Assembly (NCBI RefSeq): GCF_000429925.1
Contig: NZ_KE386985.1
Location: 382,129 to 446,128 of the forward strand
Origin: Desulfatirhabdium butyrativorans DSM 18734
GTDB taxonomy: Bacteria; Desulfobacterota; Desulfobacteria; Desulfobacterales; Desulfatirhabdiaceae
DNA length: 64,000 nucleotides
Reading direction: 5' to 3'
The notes under the pieces were generated by a model. The model had not been told where the DNA came from. It did not search any database and saw nothing but the letters and a program-made list of their open reading frames with translations. The translations under genes and the position numbers were made by a program. Shown one piece after another: positions 7,892 through 17,460 of the stretch (positions are counted from its first letter, which is position 1; each line of letters starts with the position of its first letter).

Positions 7892-9400
7892 ATGGATTCT
7901 CCAGTTGATTTTCCAATTCACGGCCGGCATTTTGTCGTGGTGGGTCTTGGGCTGAGCGGGGTTGCCGTATGCCGGTTCCTGCTGGATAAAGGCGCGAGGC
8001 TCTATGCGACGGATTTGTCCGCTGCGGATGGCATCCGCCAGGCGGCTCGGGAACTCCAGGCGCTGGGGGCGGAGATCGAACTGGGCAGCCATTCGGAGGC
8101 AAAATTTTGCTCGGCCGATGTCATCGTCCTCAGCCCGGGCGTTCCGCATGACCTCGCTCCGATCGAAGCGGCCCGCACGCGGGGCGTGCCCGTCATGGGC
8201 GAGATCGAACTGGCAGCCCGGTTCGCGAATGCCCCGATTCTCGCCATTACCGGGACCAACGGCAAGACGACCGTCACGACGCTGATCGGCAACATGCTGC
8301 GCCGGTCCGGCAAGACGGTGTTTGTCGGGGGCAATATCGGTGATCCGCTGATCGGTTTTGTGAGTCGAAACGAAACGGCCGATTGGCTGGTTCTCGAAGT
8401 CAGCAGCTTCCAGCTCGATACCATCGGGAGCTTCCGGCCCCATATCGCCGTGCTGCTCAACATTACCGAAGACCATCTGGACCGGTATTCGGGCATGAGC
8501 GACTATGCCCGATCCAAGTTCCGGATTTTCGAAAATCAACGGCCGGACGACTGGGCCATCCTCAATGGGCAGGACCGCTACATTCGGGAGCTTGCCGGTA
8601 CGATCCCGTCCCGCCGGTTGTGGTTCAACGTGGCGATAGCGGAAGGGGCATGCGTTTGCGAGGAGGGGATTTCCTGGATACTGCCTGATATTCCTACGGC
8701 AGTGGGCGGTGGGCAGTCGGCAGTCGGCAGTACCATCCCGGCCACTACCCTTCTTCGGGATGCAGCCTCGACTGCATGGGGGATTCCTGCGGAAGGGATG
8801 CGGCGGCAAACTCGCCAGAAATCCGACGATCGGATGTTCCAAATTCCGGAAAAGGACATTCTGTTACCGGGGAGGCACAACCGCGAAAATGTCGCAGCCG
8901 CGATGATGGCCAGCCTGATTGCCGGGGCGACCGCGGAGGCTGTCCGGGAGGAAATCCGCTCTTTTCCCGGTCTGGGGCATCGGATCACGACGGTCGGGTG
9001 TGTGGACGGGGTCTGTTTCGTCGATGATTCCAAGGCGACCAATGTGGATGCCGTCATCCGGGCGCTCTCCTGTTTTTCGAAAAATGTCGTGCTGATTCTC
9101 GGCGGCAGGGACAAGATGAGCCCGTTTCACCAGTTGCGGGATGCCGTTTCCGCTCATGTGCGTCTTGCCATAGTCCTGGGCGAGTCGGCACCGGCGATTG
9201 TGGAAGCCATTGGCGATCTGGTTCCGGCCATTCGGGTTTCCAGCATGGAAGAGGCGGTAACGAAAGGGTTTCAAAACGCCAGATCCGGGGATGTGGTGTT
9301 GCTGTCTCCGGCTTGCTCCAGTTTCGACATGTTTACCAGTTATGCCCACAGGGGGCAGGTCTTTGCCGATGCTGTCAGGAGGCTTGCACATGATCGATGA
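7892..9400 (+). CDS. murD: UDP-N-acetylmuramoyl-L-alanine--D-glutamate ligase with in-frame repeat insertion
   Basis: Adds D-glutamate to UDP-MurNAc-L-Ala. The N-terminal VVGLGLSGVAVCRFL dinucleotide-like loop, P-loop TGTNGKTT (120-127), LEVSSFQLD, NITEDHLDRY and the C-terminal DDSKATNVDAV and LSPACSSFDMF signatures are intact. ATG 7892 is preferred because AAGGA sits 5 bases upstream; ATG 7880 has no Shine-Dalgarno and lies at the edge of a repeat. The protein (502 residues) is about 60 longer than E. coli MurD. Most of the excess is residues about 269-315, whose DNA contains a CAGT-type tandem repeat otherwise found between genes. It lies before the GRHNRENV motif, in a surface region, so activity could be kept. 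The 3' end overlaps ftsW by 11 bases. Confidence 0.95.
   Translation: MDSPVDFPIHGRHFVVVGLGLSGVAVCRFLLDKGARLYATDLSAADGIRQAARELQALGAEIELGSHSEAKFCSADVIVLSPGVPHDLAPIEAARTRGVPVMGEIELAARFANAPILAITGTNGKTTVTTLIGNMLRRSGKTVFVGGNIGDPLIGFVSRNETADWLVLEVSSFQLDTIGSFRPHIAVLLNITEDHLDRYSGMSDYARSKFRIFENQRPDDWAILNGQDRYIRELAGTIPSRRLWFNVAIAEGACVCEEGISWILPDIPTAVGGGQSAVGSTIPATTLLRDAASTAWGIPAEGMRRQTRQKSDDRMFQIPEKDILLPGRHNRENVAAAMMASLIAGATAEAVREEIRSFPGLGHRITTVGCVDGVCFVDDSKATNVDAVIRALSCFSKNVVLILGGRDKMSPFHQLRDAVSAHVRLAIVLGESAPAIVEAIGDLVPAIRVSSMEEAVTKGFQNARSGDVVLLSPACSSFDMFTSYAHRGQVFADAVRRLAHDR
8700..8731. repeat. CAGT-type tandem repeat inside murD
   Basis: Degenerate copies of a 7-base unit (AGTGGGC/AGTCGGC) lie in frame within the murD coding sequence. 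The same units form intergenic arrays at 19735-19763, 33204-33284, 54178-54208 and, inverted, 48081-48098 and 35152-35174. Here they encode a Gly/Ser-rich stretch (VGGGQSAVGS). Confidence 0.8.
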
Positions 9401-10523
9401 TTTTCGCAATCGCTATCGCCTGGTCCGCCAGCGGTACCGCTATGAGCTTCTTCTGATTCTGCCGACGATCGGCCTGGTGGGATTCGGCCTGATCATGATC
9501 TACAGCGCCAGTTACCCCATTGCCGAGGCCAAAAAGCTTCCGGAGGCGATCTATGCATTCAAGCAGGTCATTTTTCTGGTGATCGGTTTCTGCGGGCTCT
9601 TCTGCGCCTACAAGGCGCCGGTGGCGCTTTCACCGAAAGTGATCTACACCTTGCTGATTGTCTCCATCCTGATGCTGATCGCCGTCAAATTTACCCCCCT
9701 CGGATTTGCTGCAGGAGGGGCCAAGCGCTGGTTCCGGCTGGGGCCGCTTTCCTTTCAGCCATCGGAGTTTGCGAGGATTGTTCTGATCATGTTCCTTGCC
9801 TATTCGCTGAGCCGAAAGGCGGAGCGGGTCCGCGAATGTCTGATCGGCTTTTTACCCCATGCCCTGATTTTGGGTGTGTTCGCGGGCCTGATCGCCATAG
9901 AGCCCGATTTCGGCTCCACGCTGATTCTGGTCATGCTGGTCTGGGCCATGCTCTTCTTTGCCGGTATACCGTTGATCCATCTGTTGATTCCCGCCATTCC
10001 GCTGGTACCGGGTCTGGTCCTCTACCTGGTTTCCAAACCCTACCGCATGCAGCGGCTATGGGCCTATCTCGATCCCTGGGCCTATGCTTCGAGCTGGGGA
10101 TACCAGCCCATTCATTCCCAGATGGCTTTCGGCACGGGCGGGCTCACCGGATCGGGGCTCGGAGAGAGCATCCTCAAACTCTATTACCTGCCCGAGCCCC
10201 ATACCGATTTCATCATTTCCATCATCGGTGAAGAATTCGGTTTCATTGGGGTTACCGCAGTAGTGGCCTGCTATGTCATCATCCTGGTTACTGGAATCTC
10301 CATCGCGGTTAACGCCAAAACACTTCGGGCAAGTCTTCTGGCCACCGGGCTGGTCCTGTCCCTGACGATCCAGATTTTCTTCAATCTCGGTGTCGCCTTG
10401 TGTCTGCTGCCCACCAAGGGACTTCCCCTGCCCCTGCTGAGCTACGGCGGCAGCTCGCTCATCTTTTCGATGATTTCCATCGGCATACTGATGGCCATCG
10501 CACGGGAGACGACACGGTGCTGA
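9390..10523 (+). CDS. ftsW: Peptidoglycan glycosyltransferase FtsW
   Basis: SEDS-family polytopic membrane protein (377 residues, about ten helices) that polymerises lipid II at the septum with FtsI. Visible signatures are GLIMIYSAS in the first helix, GGAKRWFRLGPLSFQPSEFA, the IAIEPDFGSTLIL loop with the catalytic-type Asp, and the C-terminal PLPLLSYGGSS. ATG 9390 is chosen because AGGAGG at 9377-9382 precedes it by 7 bases; the frame is open further upstream but only inside murD. The end overlaps the GTG start of murG by 7 bases. Confidence 0.96.
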   Translation: MIDDFRNRYRLVRQRYRYELLLILPTIGLVGFGLIMIYSASYPIAEAKKLPEAIYAFKQVIFLVIGFCGLFCAYKAPVALSPKVIYTLLIVSILMLIAVKFTPLGFAAGGAKRWFRLGPLSFQPSEFARIVLIMFLAYSLSRKAERVRECLIGFLPHALILGVFAGLIAIEPDFGSTLILVMLVWAMLFFAGIPLIHLLIPAIPLVPGLVLYLVSKPYRMQRLWAYLDPWAYASSWGYQPIHSQMAFGTGGLTGSGLGESILKLYYLPEPHTDFIISIIGEEFGFIGVTAVVACYVIILVTGISIAVNAKTLRASLLATGLVLSLTIQIFFNLGVALCLLPTKGLPLPLLSYGGSSLIFSMISIGILMAIARETTRC

Positions 10524-11644
10524 GGCACGAAACGGGGATCGGCGGAGAGCCGCATCCATGTCCGCGGATCGTTCTTGCGGGAGGCGGAACCGGGGGGCAT
10601 TTGTTTCCCGGCATTGCCATTGCGGAGGCGTTTCAGGAAAGGTATCCGCAGTGCGCCGTCTGCTTCATCAGTGTCGGTACACGGATCGAACGGGACGCGC
10701 TGCGTCTTGCCGGATTTCCGCTTCGTCTCATTCGTTCGAAGGGACTCAAGGGCAAGGGGTTTGGCGCGCAACTGCAAAGTCTTGCCGAAATCCCGGTCGG
10801 CGTGGCCCAATCCATTGCGATTCTACGTGAATTCCGACCCGATGTCGTGATCGGTGTTGGCGGATATGCTTCCGGCCCGGTATGCCTGGCCGCCTGGTTG
10901 CTCGGCATTCCCCTCGTCCTTCACGAACAGAATCGGGCGTGCGGATTGACCAATCGTCTCCTGAAGCCCATCGCTCGGCGCCTGTATGTTTCCTTCCCGT
11001 TTTCGGGCAAATCGTGCTCCCGCGTCCGGCTGACCGGGAATCCGGTGCGCGCGGGATTTCTCCGGGGAAACGGGAAGCGGGGGGCGCATTCGGGTTTTAC
11101 GGTTTTGGTATGCGGCGGAAGCCAGGGGGCGCATGCCATCAATCAGGCCGTGCTCGATGCAATGGACCGGATCGGCGACCGGATCCGGCTTATCCATCAA
11201 ACGGGAATTCTTGACGAAACCCATGTAAAAGCGCATTATTGTCAAACACGCCTGCAGGCGACGGTTTCGGCTTTCATCACGGACATGGCCGCGGCTTATG
11301 CGAAAAGCGATCTGGTGGTCTGCAGGGCGGGGGCCACGACGATCGCCGAAATTACGGTTTCGGGAAAACCGGCCATCTTCATTCCATTCCCCCATGCAAC
11401 GGGAGATCACCAGATGGCGAACGCCATGGCGCTGGTCGATGCCGGCGCAGCCGAATGCATCCCGGAGAAAGCGCTCAGCGGCGAAAATCTGGCCAGGCGT
11501 ATTGTCTATCTGATGGAACATCCTGAAGTGCTTGACGCAATGGCTTCGGCATCCCGGAGCCTGGGGCGGCCGGAGGCTGCCCAGGTGATCGTCGATGATG
11601 TGATGGGGATGCTCATTCCATTTTGCGAGACCACCAACCATTGA
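10517..11644 (+). CDS. murG: UDP-N-acetylglucosamine--N-acetylmuramyl-(pentapeptide) pyrophosphoryl-undecaprenol GlcNAc transferase
   Basis: GT28 glycosyltransferase converting lipid I to lipid II on the inner face of the membrane. The N-terminal glycine-rich loop GGGTGGHLFPG (about residues 23-33), the IGVGGYASGP motif, the second G-loop VCGGSQGAHAIN and the CRAGATTIAE nucleotide-binding motif are all visible. The frame is open well upstream inside ftsW; GTG 10517 is chosen because GGGAG lies 8 bases before it and the resulting 375-residue protein matches the family. The ftsW overlap suggests coupling. Confidence 0.95.
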   Translation: MLRHETGIGGEPHPCPRIVLAGGGTGGHLFPGIAIAEAFQERYPQCAVCFISVGTRIERDALRLAGFPLRLIRSKGLKGKGFGAQLQSLAEIPVGVAQSIAILREFRPDVVIGVGGYASGPVCLAAWLLGIPLVLHEQNRACGLTNRLLKPIARRLYVSFPFSGKSCSRVRLTGNPVRAGFLRGNGKRGAHSGFTVLVCGGSQGAHAINQAVLDAMDRIGDRIRLIHQTGILDETHVKAHYCQTRLQATVSAFITDMAAAYAKSDLVVCRAGATTIAEITVSGKPAIFIPFPHATGDHQMANAMALVDAGAAECIPEKALSGENLARRIVYLMEHPEVLDAMASASRSLGRPEAAQVIVDDVMGMLIPFCETTNH

Positions 11645-11693
11645 AGGGGATGAACGGGTCGCAGCCTTCGGGTGTTGCGGCATTTTCGGGAAA

Positions 11694-13088
11694 GTGTCAT
11701 TCGTGTATCAGAAATCGTATCACATTCACTTCGTCGGTATCGGCGGCATCGGAATGAGCGGCATTGCCGAGCTGCTCCTGAACCTGGGATACCGGGTATC
11801 GGGCTCGGATGCCGTTGCATCGGATATCACCGAAAATCTCAAGCGACTGGGAGGCTCGGTGTTTCTGGGGCACAGGCCGGAGCATGTCGAAGGAGCGGAT
11901 GTCGTCGTGATCTCATCCGCCATTGCTAAAGACAATCCGGAGCTGGTTTCGGCGCGCCAGGCATCCATCCCCGTGATTCCGAGGGCGGAGATGCTCGCCG
12001 AGCTCATGCGGCTCAAGTTCAGCGTGGCGGTTGCCGGTGCTCACGGGAAAACATCCACCACATCGCTGGTGGCGGCCGTTCTGGCTGCGGGGGGATATGA
12101 TCCGACCGTGGTCATCGGCGGCAGGCTCCGCAGCATCGGGAAAAACGCCGTCCTGGGCCAGGGGGATTTTATCGTGGCCGAAGCGGACGAGAGTGATGGC
12201 TCGTTTTTGAAATATTCTCCGAGCATCGCCGTCGTTACCAATATCGATCGGGAACATCTCGATTTCTATCGGGATATGGATCATATCCAGACGTCTTTTC
12301 TCGAATTCATCGATCGTGTGCCTTTTTATGGTCTTGCCGTTGTTTGCCTGGACAACGAGGGTATCCAGAACATTCTGCCCAGAATTCAAAAGCGGCTGAT
12401 CACCTACGGAACCAATCCTCAGGCCGATTTCTCGGCGAGAAAAATCGTTTCCGAAGGTCTGAAAACGCGTTTTCAGGTCGATTTTCGAGGCAAAACGCTG
12501 GGGCAGTTCGTTCTGAGCCTGCCGGGAAAGCACAACGTGACCAATGCGATGGCCAGCATTGCCGTCGGTATGGAACTGGGCATCGGATGCGATGTGTTGC
12601 AGGATGCCCTGGGCCAGGTGCAGGGGGTCCAGCGAAGGCTCGAGATCAAGGGGGAAGCCGCTGGCGTCACCATCGTGGATGACTACGGTCATCATCCGAC
12701 GGAGATTCGAACCACACTCGATACGCTGCGCACCTGCTGGCCGGAGCGGCGCGCCATCGTCGTGTTTCAGCCCCATCGCTATACCCGGACCCAGGCCCTT
12801 TTCGACGAGTTTTCCCGAAGCTTCTATCTTTCGGATGTCCTGCTCGTTCTCCCGATTTATCCGGCAGGGGAAAAGCCCATCGATGGCGTACATGCCAGGG
12901 ATCTTGCCGCAAGCATTCTGGACCATGGCCACCGCAACGTACGCTATGTCGAGCAGGCGGCCGATGCGGTTGCGGATCTTTGCGAGATCGTCAGGTCGGA
13001 TGATATCGTCTTGACCCTGGGGGCCGGCGATGTCTGGAAGATCGGCGAGGCACTGCTTGCTGCCTTGCAACAGCAGGAAAAACGGTAA
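11694..13088 (+). CDS. murC: UDP-N-acetylmuramate--L-alanine ligase
   Basis: First Mur ligase of the stem-peptide pathway, adding L-Ala to UDP-MurNAc. The N-terminal HFVGIGGIGMSGIAE loop, P-loop GAHGKTSTT (115-123), VAEADESDGSF, NIDREHLDFY and the C-terminal DDYGHHPTEI and FQPHRYTRT motifs are intact. The length of 464 residues is normal. The start is a GTG 49 bases after murG; a second GTG three codons later would also fit, since both precede the conserved YHIHFVGIGG. Next gene murB follows after 8 bases. Confidence 0.96.
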   Translation: MSFVYQKSYHIHFVGIGGIGMSGIAELLLNLGYRVSGSDAVASDITENLKRLGGSVFLGHRPEHVEGADVVVISSAIAKDNPELVSARQASIPVIPRAEMLAELMRLKFSVAVAGAHGKTSTTSLVAAVLAAGGYDPTVVIGGRLRSIGKNAVLGQGDFIVAEADESDGSFLKYSPSIAVVTNIDREHLDFYRDMDHIQTSFLEFIDRVPFYGLAVVCLDNEGIQNILPRIQKRLITYGTNPQADFSARKIVSEGLKTRFQVDFRGKTLGQFVLSLPGKHNVTNAMASIAVGMELGIGCDVLQDALGQVQGVQRRLEIKGEAAGVTIVDDYGHHPTEIRTTLDTLRTCWPERRAIVVFQPHRYTRTQALFDEFSRSFYLSDVLLVLPIYPAGEKPIDGVHARDLAASILDHGHRNVRYVEQAADAVADLCEIVRSDDIVLTLGAGDVWKIGEALLAALQQQEKR

Positions 13089-13096
13089 ATTCTTCT

Positions 13097-14068
13097 GTGA
13101 TACGCGAGCGGGACAAAGCATGGTTGATCCGCTGTACGGAAGGCAGGGTCCGATTCGATGAGCCGATGGCGCGGCATACAAGCTTCCGGGTGGGAGGGCC
13201 AGCCGCCGTTTTCCTGGAGCCCAGGTCGCTGGATGAGCTGGCTATGCTATTGCGAGGGCTGTATGATCGCGACATTCCGGTTTTCGTTCTCGGCGGAGGC
13301 TCCAATGTACTTGTCTGGGATCGGGGGATTGCCGGGGCGCTCATCCGGCTCCGGTTCTGTGAACCGCATATCGGGGTGGCGGATTGCGCCGACGGAAGGA
13401 TTCGGATCGTTGCGGGTGCAGGGGCAAGCCTTCCTGCGCTGTGTCGATTGGCCATCCGTCGGGGTTGCAAGGGGCTGAATCGATTGATCGGCATCCCGGG
13501 GAGTGTCGGGGGTGCATTGGCGGGAAATGCCGGCGGCGCCCAAGGCTGGATTTCCGATGTCGTGGAATCGATCTCGCTGTTGACGACATCGGGAAAGATT
13601 GTCCGGGAAAGCGCCGGGCGATTCGGCTGGGCCTACCGCGGCATGCATTGGCCGCAAACGCCTCAGTACCAAGACGATAAGCCGGTGTGCATCGTTTCGG
13701 CCGAATTCGTTCTCGAGCCGGACGATCCTGAACGGCTGCGAGCGGAAGCCATCGAATTGTTAGACCGGCGCAAGCGTTCACAACCGATCGGTCAGGCAAG
13801 TGCCGGCTGTATCTTCAAAAATCCGCCAACCGGACCCTCAGCGGGTTATCTGATCGATCGGGCCGGGTTGAAGGGCTTGCGAATCGGAGGAGCAGAAATC
13901 TCCCGGGTTCATGCGAATTTTATCGTCAATGTCGCAAATGCCTGTGCAGCGGATATTTCCGGGCTCATCGATCTCGTACGAAATCGCGTGATGGAGCGAT
14001 GGGGGGTTTGTCTGGAAAATGAAATCATTGTGCTGCGGCAGCGGCCGAACCCTTTTCATCGCGAATGA
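13097..14068 (+). CDS. murB: UDP-N-acetylenolpyruvoylglucosamine reductase
   Basis: FAD-dependent enzyme that makes UDP-MurNAc. The N-terminal TSFRVGGPAA and VLGGGSNVLVWD motifs bind FAD, the IGIPGSVGGALAGNAGG signature follows, SAGCIFKNP contains the active-site Ser/Cys region, and the C-terminus has GGAEISRVHANFIVN. The short form of 323 residues with the YRG-M motif places it in the type II MurB group. The start is a GTG 8 bases after murC. Having murC and murB adjacent and before ftsQ is common in this phylum. Confidence 0.96.
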   Translation: MIRERDKAWLIRCTEGRVRFDEPMARHTSFRVGGPAAVFLEPRSLDELAMLLRGLYDRDIPVFVLGGGSNVLVWDRGIAGALIRLRFCEPHIGVADCADGRIRIVAGAGASLPALCRLAIRRGCKGLNRLIGIPGSVGGALAGNAGGAQGWISDVVESISLLTTSGKIVRESAGRFGWAYRGMHWPQTPQYQDDKPVCIVSAEFVLEPDDPERLRAEAIELLDRRKRSQPIGQASAGCIFKNPPTGPSAGYLIDRAGLKGLRIGGAEISRVHANFIVNVANACAADISGLIDLVRNRVMERWGVCLENEIIVLRQRPNPFHRE

Positions 14069-14077
14069 AATACCGAA

Positions 14078-14926
14078 ATGCCGTTTCGCCCCAGAAGAGA
14101 TTCCACCTTCCTGCGTCAGCGCCGAGCCTTGCGATGGAGGGCTTTCCGCATATTCTGCTGGCGTTGCGCCGGATGGCTCCTGCTGGCCTTGTTCCTGGTG
14201 GCGATACATGACGTTTTCGTTCAATGGGACCGCTACAATGTTCGGGAAATCGATATTTCGGGGAATCGGCTGATCGGAAGGGAAGAAGTGCTGGATGTGA
14301 CCGGACTGAAGGGGCGGATCAATGTGTTTCGGGTGAATCCCTTTCTGCTGGCCAAACGGTTGCGGGATGATCCGCGAATCAAGTCGGCCGACGTATCGAT
14401 CAACTGGCCGGATCGAATCCGAATCCGGATTGTTGAAAGAACCCCGCTGGCCATCATCCGCATGGATCCACCGGTCATGATCGATGTGGAAGGGGCCTGT
14501 TTTCAGGCTTCGCAGAAGCCTTCCCAAAGAAGCCTTCCCGAAATAGAGGGGCTGGCCCCCTCGGATTTCCCGGGGCCGGGAACGCCTGCTACCGAGGCTT
14601 ACCAGGAAACCATGAATGCGCTGATCGCGTGGACGCAGGAAAACGTTTACCTGACGTTTGAGAACATCGATCGTATCCGGGTCGACCCCGATATCGGGTT
14701 GACCGTGATCCCGAAACAGGCGATTTCGGGTTTGAACGTTGGGCAGATCCGTGTCGGCTATCACTTCTATTCCGAGAAATCGGCTATGCTGGAACACGTG
14801 ATACGCTATATGAATCAGATCCACATGAATCAGGCCATCGAATGGATTGATCTGACCGATATGAAACGAATTGTCCTCAAGCCTGCAGGCGCTGATTCCG
14901 CCGAAGCTTTTCGTAAGGAGAAATGA
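14078..14926 (+). CDS. ftsQ: Cell division protein FtsQ/DivIB
   Basis: Bitopic division protein of 282 residues. An Arg-rich cytoplasmic tail (about 30 residues) precedes one membrane helix at about 31-46; the periplasmic part begins with a POTRA domain (YNVREIDISGNRLIGREEVLD onward) and continues with the FtsQ beta domain, including DLTDMKRIVLKPAG at the C-terminus. It links FtsL and its partners to the rest of the divisome. It lies 9 bases after murB and 4 bases before ftsA, the canonical position. Confidence 0.93.
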   Translation: MPFRPRRDSTFLRQRRALRWRAFRIFCWRCAGWLLLALFLVAIHDVFVQWDRYNVREIDISGNRLIGREEVLDVTGLKGRINVFRVNPFLLAKRLRDDPRIKSADVSINWPDRIRIRIVERTPLAIIRMDPPVMIDVEGACFQASQKPSQRSLPEIEGLAPSDFPGPGTPATEAYQETMNALIAWTQENVYLTFENIDRIRVDPDIGLTVIPKQAISGLNVGQIRVGYHFYSEKSAMLEHVIRYMNQIHMNQAIEWIDLTDMKRIVLKPAGADSAEAFRKEK

Positions 14927-14930
14927 CGAG

Positions 14931-16163
14931 ATGCCCCGAAAAGAAAAACTGGTGGTTGGATTGGATATCGGCAGCACGAAGGTTTGTGCCATTGTCGGTG
15001 AGTGGCTCAATGACGCCGTCAATATCGTGGGAATCGGCACGAGTCCATCCAACGGGTTGAAACGCGGTGTGGTCATCAATATGGAATCCACGGTGGAATC
15101 CATCAAACGGGCCGTAGAAGAAGCCGAAACGATGGCGGGCCATGAAATCACATCGGTGTATGTAGGCATTACAGGGACCCATATCCAGGGGAGCAACACC
15201 CGGGGAGTCATCAATGTACGGGGCGGAGAGGTGACTCCGGAGGATATCAAGCGGGTTCAGGATCAGGGAAGGCCATCCGTTATCCAGCCGGATCGATACA
15301 TGGTTCATATCCTGCCGCAGGAATATACCGTAGACCGTCAGGACGGAATCTTCAATCCGATCGGCATGCAGGGTGCGCAGCTCGAGGCAAAGCTGCATAT
15401 CGTTACGGGTTCGGCTGCAACGGTGAACAACATCATCCGCTGTGTGCAGCTTGCCGGGCTGGATGTCGAGAACATCGTTCTCGAATCGCTTTCTTCGGCC
15501 ATGGCGGTCCTGACGGAGGAAGAAAAGGAGCAGGGGGTCCTGTTGATCGACATCGGTGGCGGAACGACGGACATGGCGGCCTATTCCGGCAAGAATATCC
15601 GCTATACCTATGTGCTTCCTGTCGGCGGGTATAACTTCACCTACGACATTTCCATGGGGCTGAGAATCCCGTTTACCGAGGCGGAAAAGCTCAAAATTGA
15701 ACATGGCACGTGCTTGGTGCAGGAAGTCAAACCATCCGAAACCATCGAGATCAAATCGTTCGGTACGAATAAAGTTCGAACGATCGAGCGGGATATTCTG
15801 GTCGATATTCTCAATCTGCGCATGGAGGAACTTTTTCGCCTGCTGCTGAAAAACCTCAAGCAAAACGGGTTCGGCCATTTGCTCAACAATTGTTCCGGGA
15901 TCGTGCTGACCGGAGGAGGCGCCCTGCTGGATGGCGCCGTGGAGATAGCAGGTGATGTTTTCGGGCTTCCGGCCCGCGTTGGAGAACCTCACAACATTGT
16001 CGGACTTGCGGATGTGGTGGGTACGCCGATGCATGCCACCGGTGTCGGGCTGGTGCTCTACGGCCTCGAGCATCCGAATGGGAAGTCTTTCAAAGCGAAA
16101 GACGGCAACATGCTGGGTAAAATTCTGGAGCGGATGAAATCCTGGTTTAAAGAAGTGATTTGA
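14931..16163 (+). CDS. ftsA: Cell division protein FtsA
   Basis: Actin-like ATPase of 410 residues that tethers FtsZ to the membrane. Phosphate-binding LDIGSTKVCAIVGE lies at the N-terminus, the SHS2 (1C) domain follows with the EAETMAGHEITSVYVGI region, then IDIGGGTTDMA (second phosphate loop) and GIVLTGGGALLDG (adenosine motif). The C-terminal amphipathic helix (LGKILERMKSWFKEVI) is the membrane-targeting sequence. The ATG at 14931 is chosen over an upstream in-frame start inside ftsQ; AAGGAG lies about 11 bases before it. Confidence 0.96.
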   Translation: MPRKEKLVVGLDIGSTKVCAIVGEWLNDAVNIVGIGTSPSNGLKRGVVINMESTVESIKRAVEEAETMAGHEITSVYVGITGTHIQGSNTRGVINVRGGEVTPEDIKRVQDQGRPSVIQPDRYMVHILPQEYTVDRQDGIFNPIGMQGAQLEAKLHIVTGSAATVNNIIRCVQLAGLDVENIVLESLSSAMAVLTEEEKEQGVLLIDIGGGTTDMAAYSGKNIRYTYVLPVGGYNFTYDISMGLRIPFTEAEKLKIEHGTCLVQEVKPSETIEIKSFGTNKVRTIERDILVDILNLRMEELFRLLLKNLKQNGFGHLLNNCSGIVLTGGGALLDGAVEIAGDVFGLPARVGEPHNIVGLADVVGTPMHATGVGLVLYGLEHPNGKSFKAKDGNMLGKILERMKSWFKEVI

Positions 16164-16220
16164 ACAGGGCTGGGGTTTTTTCGGGATAGGACAAATGAAA
16201 CATGGGGAGGGCTATCGATC

Positions 16221-17453
16221 ATGGGATTTACGTATCTTGAGACGGAAATGGAACAAAAGGAAAATGACCAGAGCGCAGTCATCAAGGTGATCGGCGTCGG
16301 TGGCGCCGGAAAGAATGCCGTCAACACGATGATCGATTCCAACATCAAAGGCGTTTCTTTCATCGCCGCCAACACGGATGCCCAGGATCTGGCCCGCTGC
16401 AAGGCGCCGATCAAGATTCAACTGGGTGAAAAGCTGCTCAACGGTTTGGGAGCGGGATCCGATCCCCAGCAGGGCAAGGAAGCGGCGCTCGAAAGCGAGG
16501 ATATGCTGCGGAGCGTGCTGGAAGGGGCCAACATGGTCTTTATTGCATCGGGATTTGGTGGCGGGACGGGCACAGGCGCATCTCCCGTCATCGCCGAATT
16601 GTGCAAATCCATGAACATCCTGACCGTTGCCGTTGTGACCAAGCCATTCCGTTTTGAGGGCAAACCCCGGGAAAAAAACGCCGATGAAGGCATCGAGCTG
16701 CTCCGGCAGCATGCCGATGCCGTCATTGTGATCCCCAACAACAAGCTTCACAGTGTCGGCAGCAAGAACACACCGATGCTGCATATTTTCAAGAAGGCGG
16801 ATGAGGTTCTTCTCAATTCGGTCAAGGGCATTACAGACCTCATTTATTCCCCGGGCTATGTCAACCTTGACTTTCAGGATGTTCGAAAGATCATGTCCAA
16901 GTCCGGCATGGCCCTGATGGGTATCGGCTCCGCCAGCGGCGAGAACCGGGCGATTCTGGCTGCAGAGCAGGCATTTTCCCATCCCCTGCTGGAGGATATC
17001 AGCATCGCTAGCGCCAAGGGCGTGCTGCTCAACATCACGAGTTCGGAAGACATCACCTATGAAGAGATGACTTCTGCAAGCGAGAGGATTTACAAGGAAA
17101 TCGGTGAAAACGATACGACGGAAATCATCTGGGGGCAGATCTTCGACAACACCCTCGAAAACGAGGTGCGGGTGACCCTGATCGCTACGGGCATCGGCCA
17201 TTCGGAACGACGTAACCTGAAGGTGCTGGCCGGCGGGAAAAAAGTTGCCCCCTACACGGGCGCCTATGACGACACCTATGGCGGCCGGGTGCGGCCGGCG
17301 CCGCCATTCGGAGATGACGAGTTTGAATTGCCGGAGCTCAAATGGGGCAACCCGGGGGGGGCTCCTGTCGATGTAAAGGAAGATCCGTCCGGCTTCGGTA
17401 CTTCGATTACCAATCTGGATATGCCTGCATATCTCCGCTCGAAAGGCAAGTAA
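16221..17453 (+). CDS. ftsZ: Cell division protein FtsZ
   Basis: Tubulin-like GTPase of 410 residues that forms the Z ring. GTP-binding features are IGVGGAGKNAVN, the tubulin signature GGGTGTGASP at about 113-122 and the synergy loop with NLDFQDVRKIMSKSGMALMG. The C-terminal linker is variable and ends in the conserved peptide LDMPAYLRSKGK, the docking site for FtsA. A good GGAGG (16205-16209) precedes ATG 16221. The 57-base gap from ftsA contains no obvious terminator, so it is probably in the same operon. Confidence 0.97.
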   Translation: MGFTYLETEMEQKENDQSAVIKVIGVGGAGKNAVNTMIDSNIKGVSFIAANTDAQDLARCKAPIKIQLGEKLLNGLGAGSDPQQGKEAALESEDMLRSVLEGANMVFIASGFGGGTGTGASPVIAELCKSMNILTVAVVTKPFRFEGKPREKNADEGIELLRQHADAVIVIPNNKLHSVGSKNTPMLHIFKKADEVLLNSVKGITDLIYSPGYVNLDFQDVRKIMSKSGMALMGIGSASGENRAILAAEQAFSHPLLEDISIASAKGVLLNITSSEDITYEEMTSASERIYKEIGENDTTEIIWGQIFDNTLENEVRVTLIATGIGHSERRNLKVLAGGKKVAPYTGAYDDTYGGRVRPAPPFGDDEFELPELKWGNPGGAPVDVKEDPSGFGTSITNLDMPAYLRSKGK

Positions 17454-17460
17454 GCAGGGG

